NCBI RefSeq assembly: GCF_038006205.1
Contig: NZ_JBBOUU010000004.1
Location: forward strand, 1-39,402
Length of the DNA: 39,402 bases
Source: Solibacillus sp. FSL R7-0668
GTDB taxonomy: Bacteria > Bacillota > Bacilli > Bacillales_A > Planococcaceae
Direction of reading: 5' to 3'
Part shown: in pieces, positions 22,758-29,925 of the stretch
Position numbering within the stretch: the stretch's first letter is position 1
Layout of the letters: each line of letters opens with the position of its first letter
Notes under the pieces: generated by a model
Told to the model about the DNA's origin: nothing
Seen by the model: the letters and a program-made list of their open reading frames with translations, nothing else
Database searches by the model: none
Position numbers and translations under genes: made by a program

Positions 22758-22934
22758 ATGAAATCTACTCAACGACGCAATGAGTACATTCGAATCAAAA
22801 TGAAGCAACTGAATCGGGTCACAGATGCTCATAAGCACACAAGGCGTCTAGCTCGTATCATGAAATATTGTGAGCTGTTATTAGCTGTTGAAAAGGCTTA
22901 TCATCTGAGTGAATTGCAAAGGGTATTCAAATAA
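22758..22934 (+). CDS. Small basic protein upstream of the Xer-like recombinase
   Basis: A 58-residue, strongly basic helical protein (MKSTQRRNEYIRIKMKQLNR..., with HKHTRRLARIMKYCELLLAVEKAYHLSELQRVFK following) with AAAGGAG at good spacing. It ends 20 bp before the recombinase start and is likely co-transcribed with it. Small basic proteins beside recombinases can act as directionality or accessory DNA-binding factors; that is inference. Confidence 0.55.
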   Translation: MKSTQRRNEYIRIKMKQLNRVTDAHKHTRRLARIMKYCELLLAVEKAYHLSELQRVFK

Positions 22935-22954
22935 ATTGAATAGGAGTGAAAAAC

Positions 22955-23944
22955 ATGAGTAAATTACATTTAATAAATGAAATTGAAACAACTGTAAAAA
23001 TGGTTGCAGCTGCTGAATATGACCCAATTAAATTAGCACTTTATTTAGACGACTTATTATCGAATTACAAAATCGAAGCAAAAGACAGTGAAATGATTAA
23101 AAACGATAATACAGACTACGTACACATGTTTATAAGCTCATTGCAAATTGAAAATTATTCAGCCCATACACTTAAAAATTATCGATATGAGCTGGATCGT
23201 TTTAAAAATTATTTGAATAAAAACTTGTTACAGGCTACGACAGCTGATATAAGAGCTTACTTATCGGCTCACAGCCATTTAAAATCGAGCACGATTGTAA
23301 CAAAGATGGACATACTATCGAGCTTTTATGGATGGTTAGTGAAAGAGGAAGAACTTCTTAAAAACCCATGTTTGAAAATCAAACGCCCTAAAACTGAAAA
23401 GAAAGTACGGGAGGGTCTTACTATAATTGAGTTAGAAAAGGTCCGTGCAGCGTGTAAAAATGCACGTCAACGAGCGTTAATTGAAGTATTTTATAGCACA
23501 GGTTGTAGACTTGATGAACTTCGTAAGCTGGATGTTGATGATATCGATTGGCAATCGTCCAGCGCTATTGTGTTTGGTAAAGGGAGCAAAGAACGTCGTG
23601 TTTATTTGAGCGAAAAAGCTAAATATTATTTAAAAAAATATTTGAAGGAACGTACAGATGATTGCCCTGCTTTAATTGCGAGTGAGAGGCGCCCAATCCG
23701 CAGGTTAACAAATGAGGGTATACAGTACCAAGTAAAAAAGATTCGCGAAGCTTCTAGCATTGATAAGCCACTTCACCCGCATATAATGCGTCACACATTT
23801 GCTCAGTTGAGTTTGGATAACGGGATGGAGTTGGCGGATCTCCAAGCGTTGATGGGTCATGAAAATGCAGATACGACAGCGAGGTACGCACAGGTAAGTG
23901 ACGCACGTAAACAAAACGCATTCAAGCGATTCCATGCTCAGTAA
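22955..23944 (+). CDS. Xer-like tyrosine recombinase
   Basis: A 329-residue site-specific recombinase. SAM-like core-binding domain at about 50-140 (YVHMFISSLQIENYSAHTLKNY); catalytic domain 150-325 with the full residue set R185 (GCRLDE), a lysine in GKGSKERR (about 209-212), H276-x-x-R279 (HPHIMRHTF), H302 (LMGHENADTT) and nucleophile Y311. The compact form without an arm-binding domain is like XerC/XerD and phage or plasmid resolvases. The start ATG at 22955 has AGGAGTG. It is separate from the main integrase at 25836, so this phage encodes two tyrosine recombinases. Confidence 0.9.
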   Translation: MSKLHLINEIETTVKMVAAAEYDPIKLALYLDDLLSNYKIEAKDSEMIKNDNTDYVHMFISSLQIENYSAHTLKNYRYELDRFKNYLNKNLLQATTADIRAYLSAHSHLKSSTIVTKMDILSSFYGWLVKEEELLKNPCLKIKRPKTEKKVREGLTIIELEKVRAACKNARQRALIEVFYSTGCRLDELRKLDVDDIDWQSSSAIVFGKGSKERRVYLSEKAKYYLKKYLKERTDDCPALIASERRPIRRLTNEGIQYQVKKIREASSIDKPLHPHIMRHTFAQLSLDNGMELADLQALMGHENADTTARYAQVSDARKQNAFKRFHAQ

Positions 23945-23962
23945 ATAAGCAAACAACTAAAG

Positions 23963-23998
23963 CTCTCCACAACGAAATAAAGTGGAGGGTCTTTTTTT
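23963..23998 (+). terminator. Terminator after the Xer-like gene
   Basis: An 8-bp stem (23963-23970 with 23982-23989, one G-U) with an 11-nt loop and TCTTTTTTT. Confidence 0.9.
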
Positions 23999-24002
23999 AC
24001 CC

Positions 24003-24040
24003 TTGAATTATCATACATCTGAATACATAATTAATATGTA
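24003..24040 (+). promoter_or_regulatory. Promoter and palindrome of the MBL-fold gene
   Basis: TTGAAT (24003-24008), 17 bp, CATAAT (24026-24031). A perfect palindrome TACATA-ATTAA-TATGTA (24024-24040) overlaps the -10 and would let a repressor block it. The gene has its own terminator too, so it is an independent unit active in the lysogen. Confidence 0.65.
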
Positions 24041-24070
24041 ATACAATTTTACTAGGAGGTTAAACAACAG

Positions 24071-25543
24071 ATGAAATTTATAAAAACATTCGCAGCTGCA
24101 ATCCTAATTTTTTCGACGTTAGCATTCGCGAAAATTGACAGTGCAAGTGCAGCTACAAACATCTCGATTTATTTAAACGACGCTAAACAATCGTACAGCA
24201 ACAAAGCTATGATTAAAAATGGCGCCACATTAGTACCGTTACGCGGAATCTTTGAAGGCCTTGGCGCTCAAGTGACATGGAATGCATCAACAAAAACAAT
24301 CGATGCAACAAAGGGCGGCACAAAAGTTTGGTTAAAAATCGGCTCAACAACAACAAAAGTTAATGGTAGTAACGTTAGTATAGCCGTACCAGCGCAAGTA
24401 GTTAACGGCAGCACATTGGTACCTTTACGTTTTATCAGTGAGTCATTAGGCGCTAAAGTCGAATGGGTACCAACTACAAAGACAGTTAAAATTGCTACAG
24501 GTGATAACGCATCACCAAAACCACCAACAACAGCAACGAAAAATAACATGAAAGTCCACTTTATTGATGTTGGCCAAGGTGATGCTACATTCCTACAACT
24601 AGCAGATGGCAAAACAGCACTAGTTGATGCGGGTACAGATGGCGATGGAGAAACAGTAGTAGCTTATCTAAAATCGCTAGGCATTAAAAAATTAGACTAT
24701 GTAATTGCAACACATCCAGATGCGGATCACATTGGCGGAATGGTTGATGTACTTAATGCGTTTGAGGTTACTACATTTGTAGACTCAGGCAAAGTCCACA
24801 CATCACAAACGTATGAAAATATGTTACTAGCTGTACAAAAAGAGGGTAGTAAGTACATCGTGCCTACACCAGGCCAAACTTTAGCTCAAGACAGTACATT
24901 AAAATCTTATTTAAAAGTAATCCATGCAGACGAGGATGCTGTTGAAAACAATGACGCAAGTATTGTTATTGCCGCTGGATATTGTGCACAAGATGTTTTA
25001 CTAATGGGTGACGCAAGTACAAAAGTTGAATCAAATCTAGTTGCAACTAAAAAAGTGACTCCAGTTGAGATTTTAAAAGCTGGCCACCACGGATCTAATA
25101 CAAGTAGCTCATTAGGATTTTTAAAAACAGTTGATCCAGCTGCGGTTATTTTAAGTTATGGTAAAGGTAATAGCTATGGTCATCCGCACCAAGAAGTATT
25201 AGCAAATATTAAAACGATTGGTGCAAAAGCGTATTCTACAGCACAGGACGGTACAATTGTAGCTACTATGGATTGTAACGGCTACAAATTAGACGGCAAA
25301 GAATTTGAAGTACCTGGCGATATTGACAAGCCGGACACAAAACCAGAACCAACTCCCGAACCTGAGCCAAAGCCAGAACCTAAACCAGAGCCGGAACCAC
25401 CGACAACTCCTACGCAACCAAGTAAAGCGTATAAAAATTGTACAGAGTTGCGCGTAGATTATCCGGACGGTGTTTCATCTAGTCATCCTGCTTATCAGTC
25501 TAAAATGGACCGAGATGGAGACGGCTGGGCGTGTGAGAAATAA
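24071..25543 (+). CDS. Secreted ComEC-like MBL-fold hydrolase with Cu-amine-oxidase-N and Excalibur domains
   Basis: A 490-residue exported protein. Signal peptide 1-27 (cleavage after SASA); a copper-amine-oxidase N-like domain (about 30-142, two VPLRxxxExLGAxVxW repeats); an MBL domain like the C-terminal part of ComEC (about 159-405) with FIDVGQGDA, the metal motif THPDADHIGG (H215, D217, D219, H220), DVLLMGDAS and AGHHGSNTS; a Pro/Glu linker (about 412-446); and an Excalibur calcium-binding end (NCTELR, then DRDGDGWACEK). Probably a wall-associated or secreted nuclease/phosphodiesterase. Own promoter and terminator mark it as a lysogenic-conversion gene. Confidence 0.9.
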   Translation: MKFIKTFAAAILIFSTLAFAKIDSASAATNISIYLNDAKQSYSNKAMIKNGATLVPLRGIFEGLGAQVTWNASTKTIDATKGGTKVWLKIGSTTTKVNGSNVSIAVPAQVVNGSTLVPLRFISESLGAKVEWVPTTKTVKIATGDNASPKPPTTATKNNMKVHFIDVGQGDATFLQLADGKTALVDAGTDGDGETVVAYLKSLGIKKLDYVIATHPDADHIGGMVDVLNAFEVTTFVDSGKVHTSQTYENMLLAVQKEGSKYIVPTPGQTLAQDSTLKSYLKVIHADEDAVENNDASIVIAAGYCAQDVLLMGDASTKVESNLVATKKVTPVEILKAGHHGSNTSSSLGFLKTVDPAAVILSYGKGNSYGHPHQEVLANIKTIGAKAYSTAQDGTIVATMDCNGYKLDGKEFEVPGDIDKPDTKPEPTPEPEPKPEPKPEPEPPTTPTQPSKAYKNCTELRVDYPDGVSSSHPAYQSKMDRDGDGWACEK

Positions 25544-25549
25544 ATAAAC

Positions 25550-25583
25550 AAAAAACCTTCTACTGAATAATAGAAGGTTTTTT
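25550..25583. terminator. Strong bidirectional terminator
   Basis: AAAAAACCTTCTA (25550-25562) pairs with TAGAAGGTTTTTT (25571-25583), 8-nt loop. It serves the MBL gene and could stop leftward transcripts from the integrase side. Confidence 0.9.
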
Positions 25584-25596
25584 GTTTTAGTGATAT

Positions 25597-25833
25597 AAAA
25601 AGCGACCGTTTGGCGACCGAAAAGCGACTGCGTAATAATCTAAGGTAAAGTTTGTGGTCAATTACTACAGTTTGGGTTATGATAAATACCGTCAAATCAA
25701 CGAAATGAAAGTGTGAGATATTAAGTGACAGACAACATAATCTATTTAGATAATAGTGTATCATGTCGGCTAGAGTGCTTAAACACCAGCACTCGCGAGA
25801 CCCTACTTTAACCAAAGTGACCAAAAAGCGACC
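25597..25833. other. attP: Probable attP with flanking arm-type sites
   Basis: The 250-bp gap between the MBL gene and the integrase has direct repeats of an AAAAGCGACC-type element at both ends: 25597-25607, 25612-25618 and 25619-25629 on the left, 25814-25822 and 25823-25833 on the right. AAAAAGCGACC is identical in the first and last copy. Such arm sites bind the N-terminal domain of lambda-type integrases. The crossover core should lie between 25630 and 25813; a hairpin GAGTGC/GCACTC lies near 25774-25795, but the core cannot be fixed from one sequence. Confidence 0.7.
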
Positions 25834-25835
25834 AA

Positions 25836-27008
25836 TCAATAAAAATCGTCGAATAAATCACTCGCTTTTTGCTTATCTCGATCCGTTAAATGGCTATAAA
25901 CGTTAAGAGTAATTTTAATATCAGAGTGCCCTAGCTGCTCTTGAATGATTTTAAAGTTAACCCCTTTACTAACCATAAAACTAGCGTAACTATGACGCAA
26001 ATCATGAAAAGTGATTTTAGGCAGTTTTTTCTTTTCGATAATCCTATTCCAAGCAGTAGACATTGAACGTGGGTGATGAGGATAACCGAAATCATTTGTA
26101 AACAAAAGATTAATAGCTTGTTGGCGCTCGTCTAACATAGGTTTCCAAAGATTCCCCACTTTCGACTTCGTATCTTCGCGCTCTTCTATATATAGTTTTA
26201 ACTCGTCCATAAAAGGGACTGGCAAGGTAACAGTACGCGCCTTTTTATTCTTCGTTAACCCAAGGTACAATTGTTTTTTCTCTTCATCAAAATACAAAGC
26301 TCTATCTATTATAATTGTATTTTTATCAAAATCTATACATTCTACGCGTATGCCTGCAATTTCACTAATTCGTAACCCAGCCATAACAGCGAGTTTAATT
26401 TTCAATTTATGATTAATGTTAATATCTTCTATTCTATCAAATAAAACTTTTATTTGTTCTTCATCGTAAAAACCTTTAGCTTTTCTATTAACGCGAGGTG
26501 ATTTAACCCCATTCATAGGATTCTCCTTAATCACCTTCCATTCAATCGCTTTTCCGAATATGCTTTTTAGTACAGTAAATTTACCAATACTCATACTACC
26601 GTTACCGTTTGATTCTTTCCATTTTTTAAAGCATTCAACGATATGAAACGTCTTAATTTTCGAAAGTTTATAATGGCCCAACTCATCTAAAATGCCTTTT
26701 TTTAAATGGAAATTATAATTATCCCTTGTTTTTATCGTCAAATCGACTCTCACATAGTTATCCATCCACTTTTCGACGAAATGGTTAAATGTCATCGAGT
26801 CGATATTTTTGCTCATTTCCATATTTGATACTTCAATTTCAAATTCAGTGATTGCTTTTTTAATTGTACGTTCAGATAAAGAGTTTAAAGTTACTGTTTT
26901 AAATTTCCGCAGCCGTCTTCCAGTATCCTGATCGTAACCTCTTTCTACGGTTATTTTTATACGCGGTTTTCCATCGACGGTTGGTTCTAACGGAATATAA
27001 CTAGCCAT
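25836..27008 (-). CDS. int: Phage integrase (tyrosine recombinase)
   Basis: A 390-residue integrase. The N-terminal arm-binding domain (about 1-60, PRIKITVERGYDQDTGRRLRK) is followed by a SAM-like core-binding domain (about 72-170) and the catalytic domain with R213 (AGLRISE), a lysine in LTKNKKARTV, H335-x-x-R338 (FHDLRHSYAS), H361 (QLGHSDI) and nucleophile Y371. The start ATG at 27008 has AGGAGT 7 nt upstream. The stop is 3 bp from the last arm-type repeat, so attP is directly downstream. A LexA-like box lies in the leader (27036-27049). Confidence 0.95.
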   Translation of the reverse strand: MASYIPLEPTVDGKPRIKITVERGYDQDTGRRLRKFKTVTLNSLSERTIKKAITEFEIEVSNMEMSKNIDSMTFNHFVEKWMDNYVRVDLTIKTRDNYNFHLKKGILDELGHYKLSKIKTFHIVECFKKWKESNGNGSMSIGKFTVLKSIFGKAIEWKVIKENPMNGVKSPRVNRKAKGFYDEEQIKVLFDRIEDININHKLKIKLAVMAGLRISEIAGIRVECIDFDKNTIIIDRALYFDEEKKQLYLGLTKNKKARTVTLPVPFMDELKLYIEEREDTKSKVGNLWKPMLDERQQAINLLFTNDFGYPHHPRSMSTAWNRIIEKKKLPKITFHDLRHSYASFMVSKGVNFKIIQEQLGHSDIKITLNVYSHLTDRDKQKASDLFDDFY

Positions 27009-27035
27009 AGATAACACTCCTATTAATTATTTTCG

Positions 27036-27049
27036 CAAACGTATGTTCT
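27036..27049. promoter_or_regulatory. LexA (SOS) box-like sequence upstream of int
   Basis: CAAACGTATGTTCT matches the Bacillus LexA consensus CGAAC-RNRY-GTTYC/G at 8 of 10 fixed positions with the correct RNRY centre. It lies 28 bp before the integrase start. If functional, int would respond to DNA damage. Confidence 0.4.
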
Positions 27050-27057
27050 TTTTGTGG

Positions 27058-27501
27058 TTATAAAAAAAGCTTCTTACATTTTAATTCCACTAACTCTAGC
27101 GGTACGTTGTGTAATAAAGCTATGTCTTGCATGGTCATCTGCTGGTTAAGATATTCTTGTAGGTTTTCGTCGGGTATTAATAGTTCTATTGCAAAGCGAT
27201 TGGCTTCGTTTTCGAGTTTGTCCACCGAAAACAGTGTTTTTCTTTTTAAAAAAGGCGTGTCAATTCTGGAGTGCATTTCTGAGTGAGCTAATTCATGACA
27301 ACATGTAAAAAGTTTATCTTGTTCTTCTAAAATGGAATTAATATAAATAAATTTATTTCTGCGGATATATTTGTAAAAACCAAAAATTTCTTCGTGCATA
27401 TCGTGTTCAAAAACATAAATGTTTTTTGCCTGCGCGATTTCGTAAGGATTATTTGTGCCATGTTTTGCTATCAATTCTTTTACGAGATTCCTGATCCACA
27501 A
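27058..27501 (-). CDS. ImmA/IrrE-type metalloprotease
   Basis: A 147-residue zinc protease with the HExxH active site HELAH (residues 69-73) and a downstream acidic helix (NEANRFAIELLIP). Family members such as ImmA of ICEBs1 cleave the cognate repressor to induce excision. The start is TTG at 27501, 8 nt from AGGGGG. It lies 12 bp downstream of the repressor gene in the same leftward operon, and the integrase follows. That arrangement points to induction by repressor cleavage instead of RecA-dependent self-cleavage. Confidence 0.9.
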   Translation of the reverse strand: MWIRNLVKELIAKHGTNNPYEIAQAKNIYVFEHDMHEEIFGFYKYIRRNKFIYINSILEEQDKLFTCCHELAHSEMHSRIDTPFLKRKTLFSVDKLENEANRFAIELLIPDENLQEYLNQQMTMQDIALLHNVPLELVELKCKKLFL

Positions 27502-27513
27502 AAGACAGACCCC

Positions 27514-27951
27514 CTAATTTTTCTCTCTGTATTTGTTAGGGGCAAATTTTTTATTTGCCAATGTCGCTATACGTTCAGCGTGTTCCAATGCTTCCAATAA
27601 TGACTCCATCGCCTCTTCACTCATAGGTTCACCTCTAAAGTTCAAACCTTCACCATCTTGATTACCTTCTTTTAAATCCTTTTTCATCTTTTCCATGCGT
27701 TTGGCCATATCACGTTCTTCTTTTTCGGATAATAAGGGTTTATTAATTTCATTAATCCTTCCCAGTAGGTAATCAACTGACACGTCGTAAAAATTAGCTA
27801 CAGCATTCAAAATATCATAGTCAGGTTGAGTTGATGATGTTTCATACCTTGCGTAAGTGGAACGGTTTATATTCAGCTTATCAGCCAGTTCTTTTTGCGA
27901 AAGTCCTTTACCTTCACGTAAAGAACGTAATCTATCACCGTATTTAACCAT
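27514..27951 (-). CDS. Immunity repressor (ImmR/CI-like, XRE)
   Basis: A 145-residue repressor. HTH at about 5-60 (LREGKGLSQKELADKLNINR, STYARYETSSTQPDYD) and DVSVDYLLGR, a hallmark of ImmR-type repressors; charged helical C-terminus with no S24 peptidase domain, consistent with cleavage by the neighbouring ImmA-like protease. It faces the Cro-like gene across a 150-bp control region with GTGCA-N5-TGCAC operators. Confidence 0.9.
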   Translation of the reverse strand: MVKYGDRLRSLREGKGLSQKELADKLNINRSTYARYETSSTQPDYDILNAVANFYDVSVDYLLGRINEINKPLLSEKEERDMAKRMEKMKKDLKEGNQDGEGLNFRGEPMSEEAMESLLEALEHAERIATLANKKFAPNKYREKN

Positions 27952-28018
27952 CTACTACCACATCCTTTCTTTTACTCTATATAAATTATAGGTGAAAAAA
28001 ATGCACATTAAAATAATT

Positions 28019-28070
28019 GTGCAAAAAATACACAAAAATAGTTGACTGTGCAAAAAATGCACTGTATACT
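28019..28070. promoter_or_regulatory. Lysogeny switch: operators and early promoter
   Basis: Early rightward promoter TTGACT (28042-28047), 17 bp, TATACT (28065-28070). Operator GTGCA-AAAAA-TGCAC (28048-28062) fills the spacer. A second operator with one mismatch lies at 28019-28033, and a looser TGCAC / GTGCA pair spans 28002-28023. Repressor bound at 28048 would shut the early operon. Confidence 0.85.
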
Positions 28071-28103
28071 AAGGTTAATCAAATGAAGAGGAGGTTACGG
28101 GAT

Positions 28104-28328
28104 ATGTTCGCAGACGCATTAAAAAAACGTCGAATCGAGCTAGGTAAGTCTCAAATGCAGGTGGCAAAAGAAGTTGGTATTGAACGTTCTTACTACACGA
28201 AGATTGAGAATGGTTTAAAACCAAGTGTAAAAGTTGCACAAGCATTAGCTAAACACTTAGGTGGATTCGAATGGACGATTTTTTTTGAAGAAAATTGTGC
28301 AAAAAGTGCACAAAACAAAACGGCATAG
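28104..28328 (+). CDS. Cro-like XRE regulator
   Basis: A 74-residue HTH protein (LKKRRIELGKSQMQVAKEVG, then IERSYYTKIENGLKPSVKVAQALAKHLG) with GAGGAGG before the ATG at 28104. As first gene of the early operon facing the repressor it is the Cro equivalent. Its last codons contain a third operator copy (28297-28311). Confidence 0.85.
   Translation: MFADALKKRRIELGKSQMQVAKEVGIERSYYTKIENGLKPSVKVAQALAKHLGGFEWTIFFEENCAKSAQNKTA
28297..28311. promoter_or_regulatory. Third repressor operator inside the cro-like gene end
   Basis: GTGCA-AAAAG-TGCAC, a perfect 5-bp-arm copy of the switch operator, sits in the last codons of the Cro-like gene, about 250 bp downstream of the main operator. It could support looping or a roadblock before the antirepressor gene. 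Confidence 0.65.
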
Positions 28329-28339
28329 GAGGATTTAGC

Positions 28340-29068
28340 ATGAATCAATTACAAGTAATCGTATACCGACAAGCGCGAGTGTTGACGACTGGTCAATTAT
28401 CCGAATGTTACGGGACAGACGAAAAACGCATTTCGGAAAATTTTTCTAGGAACAAAACACGCTACACGGAAGGTAAGCATTTCATTTTATTGCAAGGTGA
28501 AGAACTGAAAGCATTCAAAAAGACTTATCCGCAAATTGCTGAACAGTCGAAAAGAGCACCAATGTTATACCTTTGGACAGAAAAAGGTGCATGGCTCCAC
28601 GCGAAATCATTAAATACAGATGCTGCTTGGGACGCTTACGAAATGTTAGTGGATGAATATTACAAAATTATTGAACAACAAACGCAAGACCCTGTAGAGC
28701 TTGCATTGCAAACGTCACTCAAAAACTACCAAGAAATCAAAGGCATTAAAGAGGATGTCACCTTATTAAAAGATGGTATGCGCATTGACGGGCGTCAAGA
28801 ATACGCATTAAAAGAGCAAGGTAAAGCGAAGGTATTACAGGAGTTAGGTGGTTACGGATCATTAGCTTATGAAAAATTAAGCCGTAAAGTTTTCGCGCAA
28901 TTATGGCGTGACTTTAAAAAGCACTTTGTTTTACCTCGGTCGATGGAGTTACCAAGGTCAAAATTTGATGAAGGTGTGAAATTTATCGCAATGTGGCGCC
29001 CAGATACATCACTTGCAATCGATATTGAAGCAGCTAATAAACAAGCACAATTTAAGTTAGTGGAGTAA
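28340..29068 (+). CDS. Antirepressor-like ORF6N/ORF6C protein
   Basis: A 242-residue protein. The N-terminal ORF6N domain (about 1-105; VIVYRQARVLTTGQLSECYG, then KRISENFSRNK, then LYLWTEKGAWLHAKSLNT) is common in phage antirepressors. A linker helix follows, then an ORF6C-like C-terminus (about 150-240; YGSLAYEKLSRKVFAQLWRD, then HFVLPRSMELPRSKFDEGVKFI). It probably interferes with the repressor. The start ATG at 28340 has AGGAGG. Confidence 0.85.
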   Translation: MNQLQVIVYRQARVLTTGQLSECYGTDEKRISENFSRNKTRYTEGKHFILLQGEELKAFKKTYPQIAEQSKRAPMLYLWTEKGAWLHAKSLNTDAAWDAYEMLVDEYYKIIEQQTQDPVELALQTSLKNYQEIKGIKEDVTLLKDGMRIDGRQEYALKEQGKAKVLQELGGYGSLAYEKLSRKVFAQLWRDFKKHFVLPRSMELPRSKFDEGVKFIAMWRPDTSLAIDIEAANKQAQFKLVE

Positions 29069-29069
29069 T

Positions 29070-29092
29070 TAAGGCGCTTCACTAGCGCCTTA
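29070..29092. other. Perfect hairpin before the excisionase-like gene
   Basis: TAAGGCGCT (29070-29078) pairs with AGCGCCTTA (29084-29092), 5-nt loop, no T-run. It may stabilise the 3' end of the antirepressor message or act in processing. Confidence 0.5.
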
Positions 29093-29108
29093 GATTGGAG
29101 GTATTAGT

Positions 29109-29306
29109 ATGAGAAATGTTAGAGGAGTAAAAAGGTTAGCGGAGTACCTTGCGGAGAACGACACGCCAATATCAGAGTCGACAATTTATAGACTGAAACG
29201 CGAGAAGAAAATCCCGTATATCAGCCCGTCACCGCGTATTTTAATTTTTGACCTAGATGCAATTGACAACTGGTTGAGTGTTGCCAACGCATCAGGTGAT
29301 TATTAA
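29109..29306 (+). CDS. Excisionase-like HTH protein
   Basis: A 65-residue winged HTH of the HTH_17/MerR-like kind used by excisionases: RGVKRLAEYLAENDTPISES, TIYRLKREKKIPYI, FDLDAIDNWL. It could direct the integrase to excision (Xis) or regulate early genes. It has GGAGG with good spacing. Confidence 0.75.
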   Translation: MRNVRGVKRLAEYLAENDTPISESTIYRLKREKKIPYISPSPRILIFDLDAIDNWLSVANASGDY

Positions 29307-29312
29307 CACAAT

Positions 29313-29459
29313 AACCGAGGGCAATCGGTTTTAGAAGAGCCAGGGCAATGGCTCACTAGCAAGTTAACTTGCTTAATGTAATAATATCCTATTTTTTATA
29401 AATTCAGTTACTAAAGTCCACAGGCGACTAGTCGGGAGTGTACTAGTCCATATTGGACT
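29313..29459 (+). ncRNA. Cluster of four consecutive hairpins
   Basis: Gap of 172 bp. Hairpin 1: AACCGA/TCGGTT (29313-29330). Hairpin 2: GAGCCA/TGGCTC (29337-29354). Both have the identical 6-nt loop GGGCAA. Hairpin 3: the 16-bp palindrome 29358-29373. Hairpin 4: AGTCCA/TGGACT (29415-29420 with 29454-29459) enclosing GACTAGT/ACTAGTC, which competes with TAGTCCA/TGGACTA (29444-29460). It is a probable structured leader of the 29479 gene; function unknown. Confidence 0.5.
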
Positions 29460-29478
29460 ATCGGGGGAGGTGGACATC

Positions 29479-29754
29479 ATGCCCGATTTCGCCAAGCATT
29501 TAAAAGATTTTCGCGAGGGCGCTAATCTCACTCAAATAGAGATGGCGCAAAAGCTTAATATGACTCAATCGCATGTCAGTAAATATGAAAAAGGTCGTAA
29601 AATCATCGACTTAGAAACATTCATGCGCTGGGTGCAAGTAACGAACAGCGAAGCACAAGCAGCAATCATTTTATTCGGCGCAGACATTTTTGCACAGGCG
29701 ACACAGGTTTTATCGTTAGTTCCGGCATTTATACGTTTTTCATTCTTTATATAG
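29479..29754 (+). CDS. XRE regulator with hydrophobic C-terminus
   Basis: A 91-residue protein with a Cro/C1 HTH (about 8-50; FREGANLTQIEMAQKLNMTQ, SHVSKYEKGRKIID) and a hydrophobic C-terminal third (AAIILFGADIFAQATQVLSL, then VPAFIRFSFFI), which could be a membrane helix or a dimer core. GGGGGAGG lies before the ATG at 29479. A small membrane protein gene follows by 12 bp. Confidence 0.75.
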   Translation: MPDFAKHLKDFREGANLTQIEMAQKLNMTQSHVSKYEKGRKIIDLETFMRWVQVTNSEAQAAIILFGADIFAQATQVLSLVPAFIRFSFFI

Positions 29755-29766
29755 GAGGTTATCAAG

Positions 29767-29907
29767 ATGATACGAAAAGTACGCAATTACTTTTTTGACG
29801 AGGACGCAGTAGCAACAGCATCAGACAAAGCCGTCATCATTTTAATGGCACTTGCAATGGGGTTAGCGATCTACGCAGCGGCAGTTGTATATGCCAGCAC
29901 ATTTTAA
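29767..29907 (+). CDS. Small single-pass membrane protein
   Basis: A 46-residue protein (MIRKVRNYFFDEDAVATASD...) with one clear membrane segment in the last 25 residues (AVIILMALAMGLAIYAAAVV). AGGAGG ribosome site. Location between an XRE regulator with a hydrophobic tail and a sigma factor. Function unknown. Confidence 0.6.
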   Translation: MIRKVRNYFFDEDAVATASDKAVIILMALAMGLAIYAAAVVYASTF

Positions 29908-29925
29908 AAAGAAAGGAGCAAAATC

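Noticed and set aside
25730-25813. A tRNA or tmRNA end as integration target in the attP region
   Set aside because: The small hairpin and GC-rich end look tRNA-like at a glance, but there is no T-loop consensus or acceptor pairing.
25495-25839. Leftward 114-codon frame over the attP region
   Set aside because: It spans the terminator and the integrase arm repeats and has no ribosome site or coding pattern.
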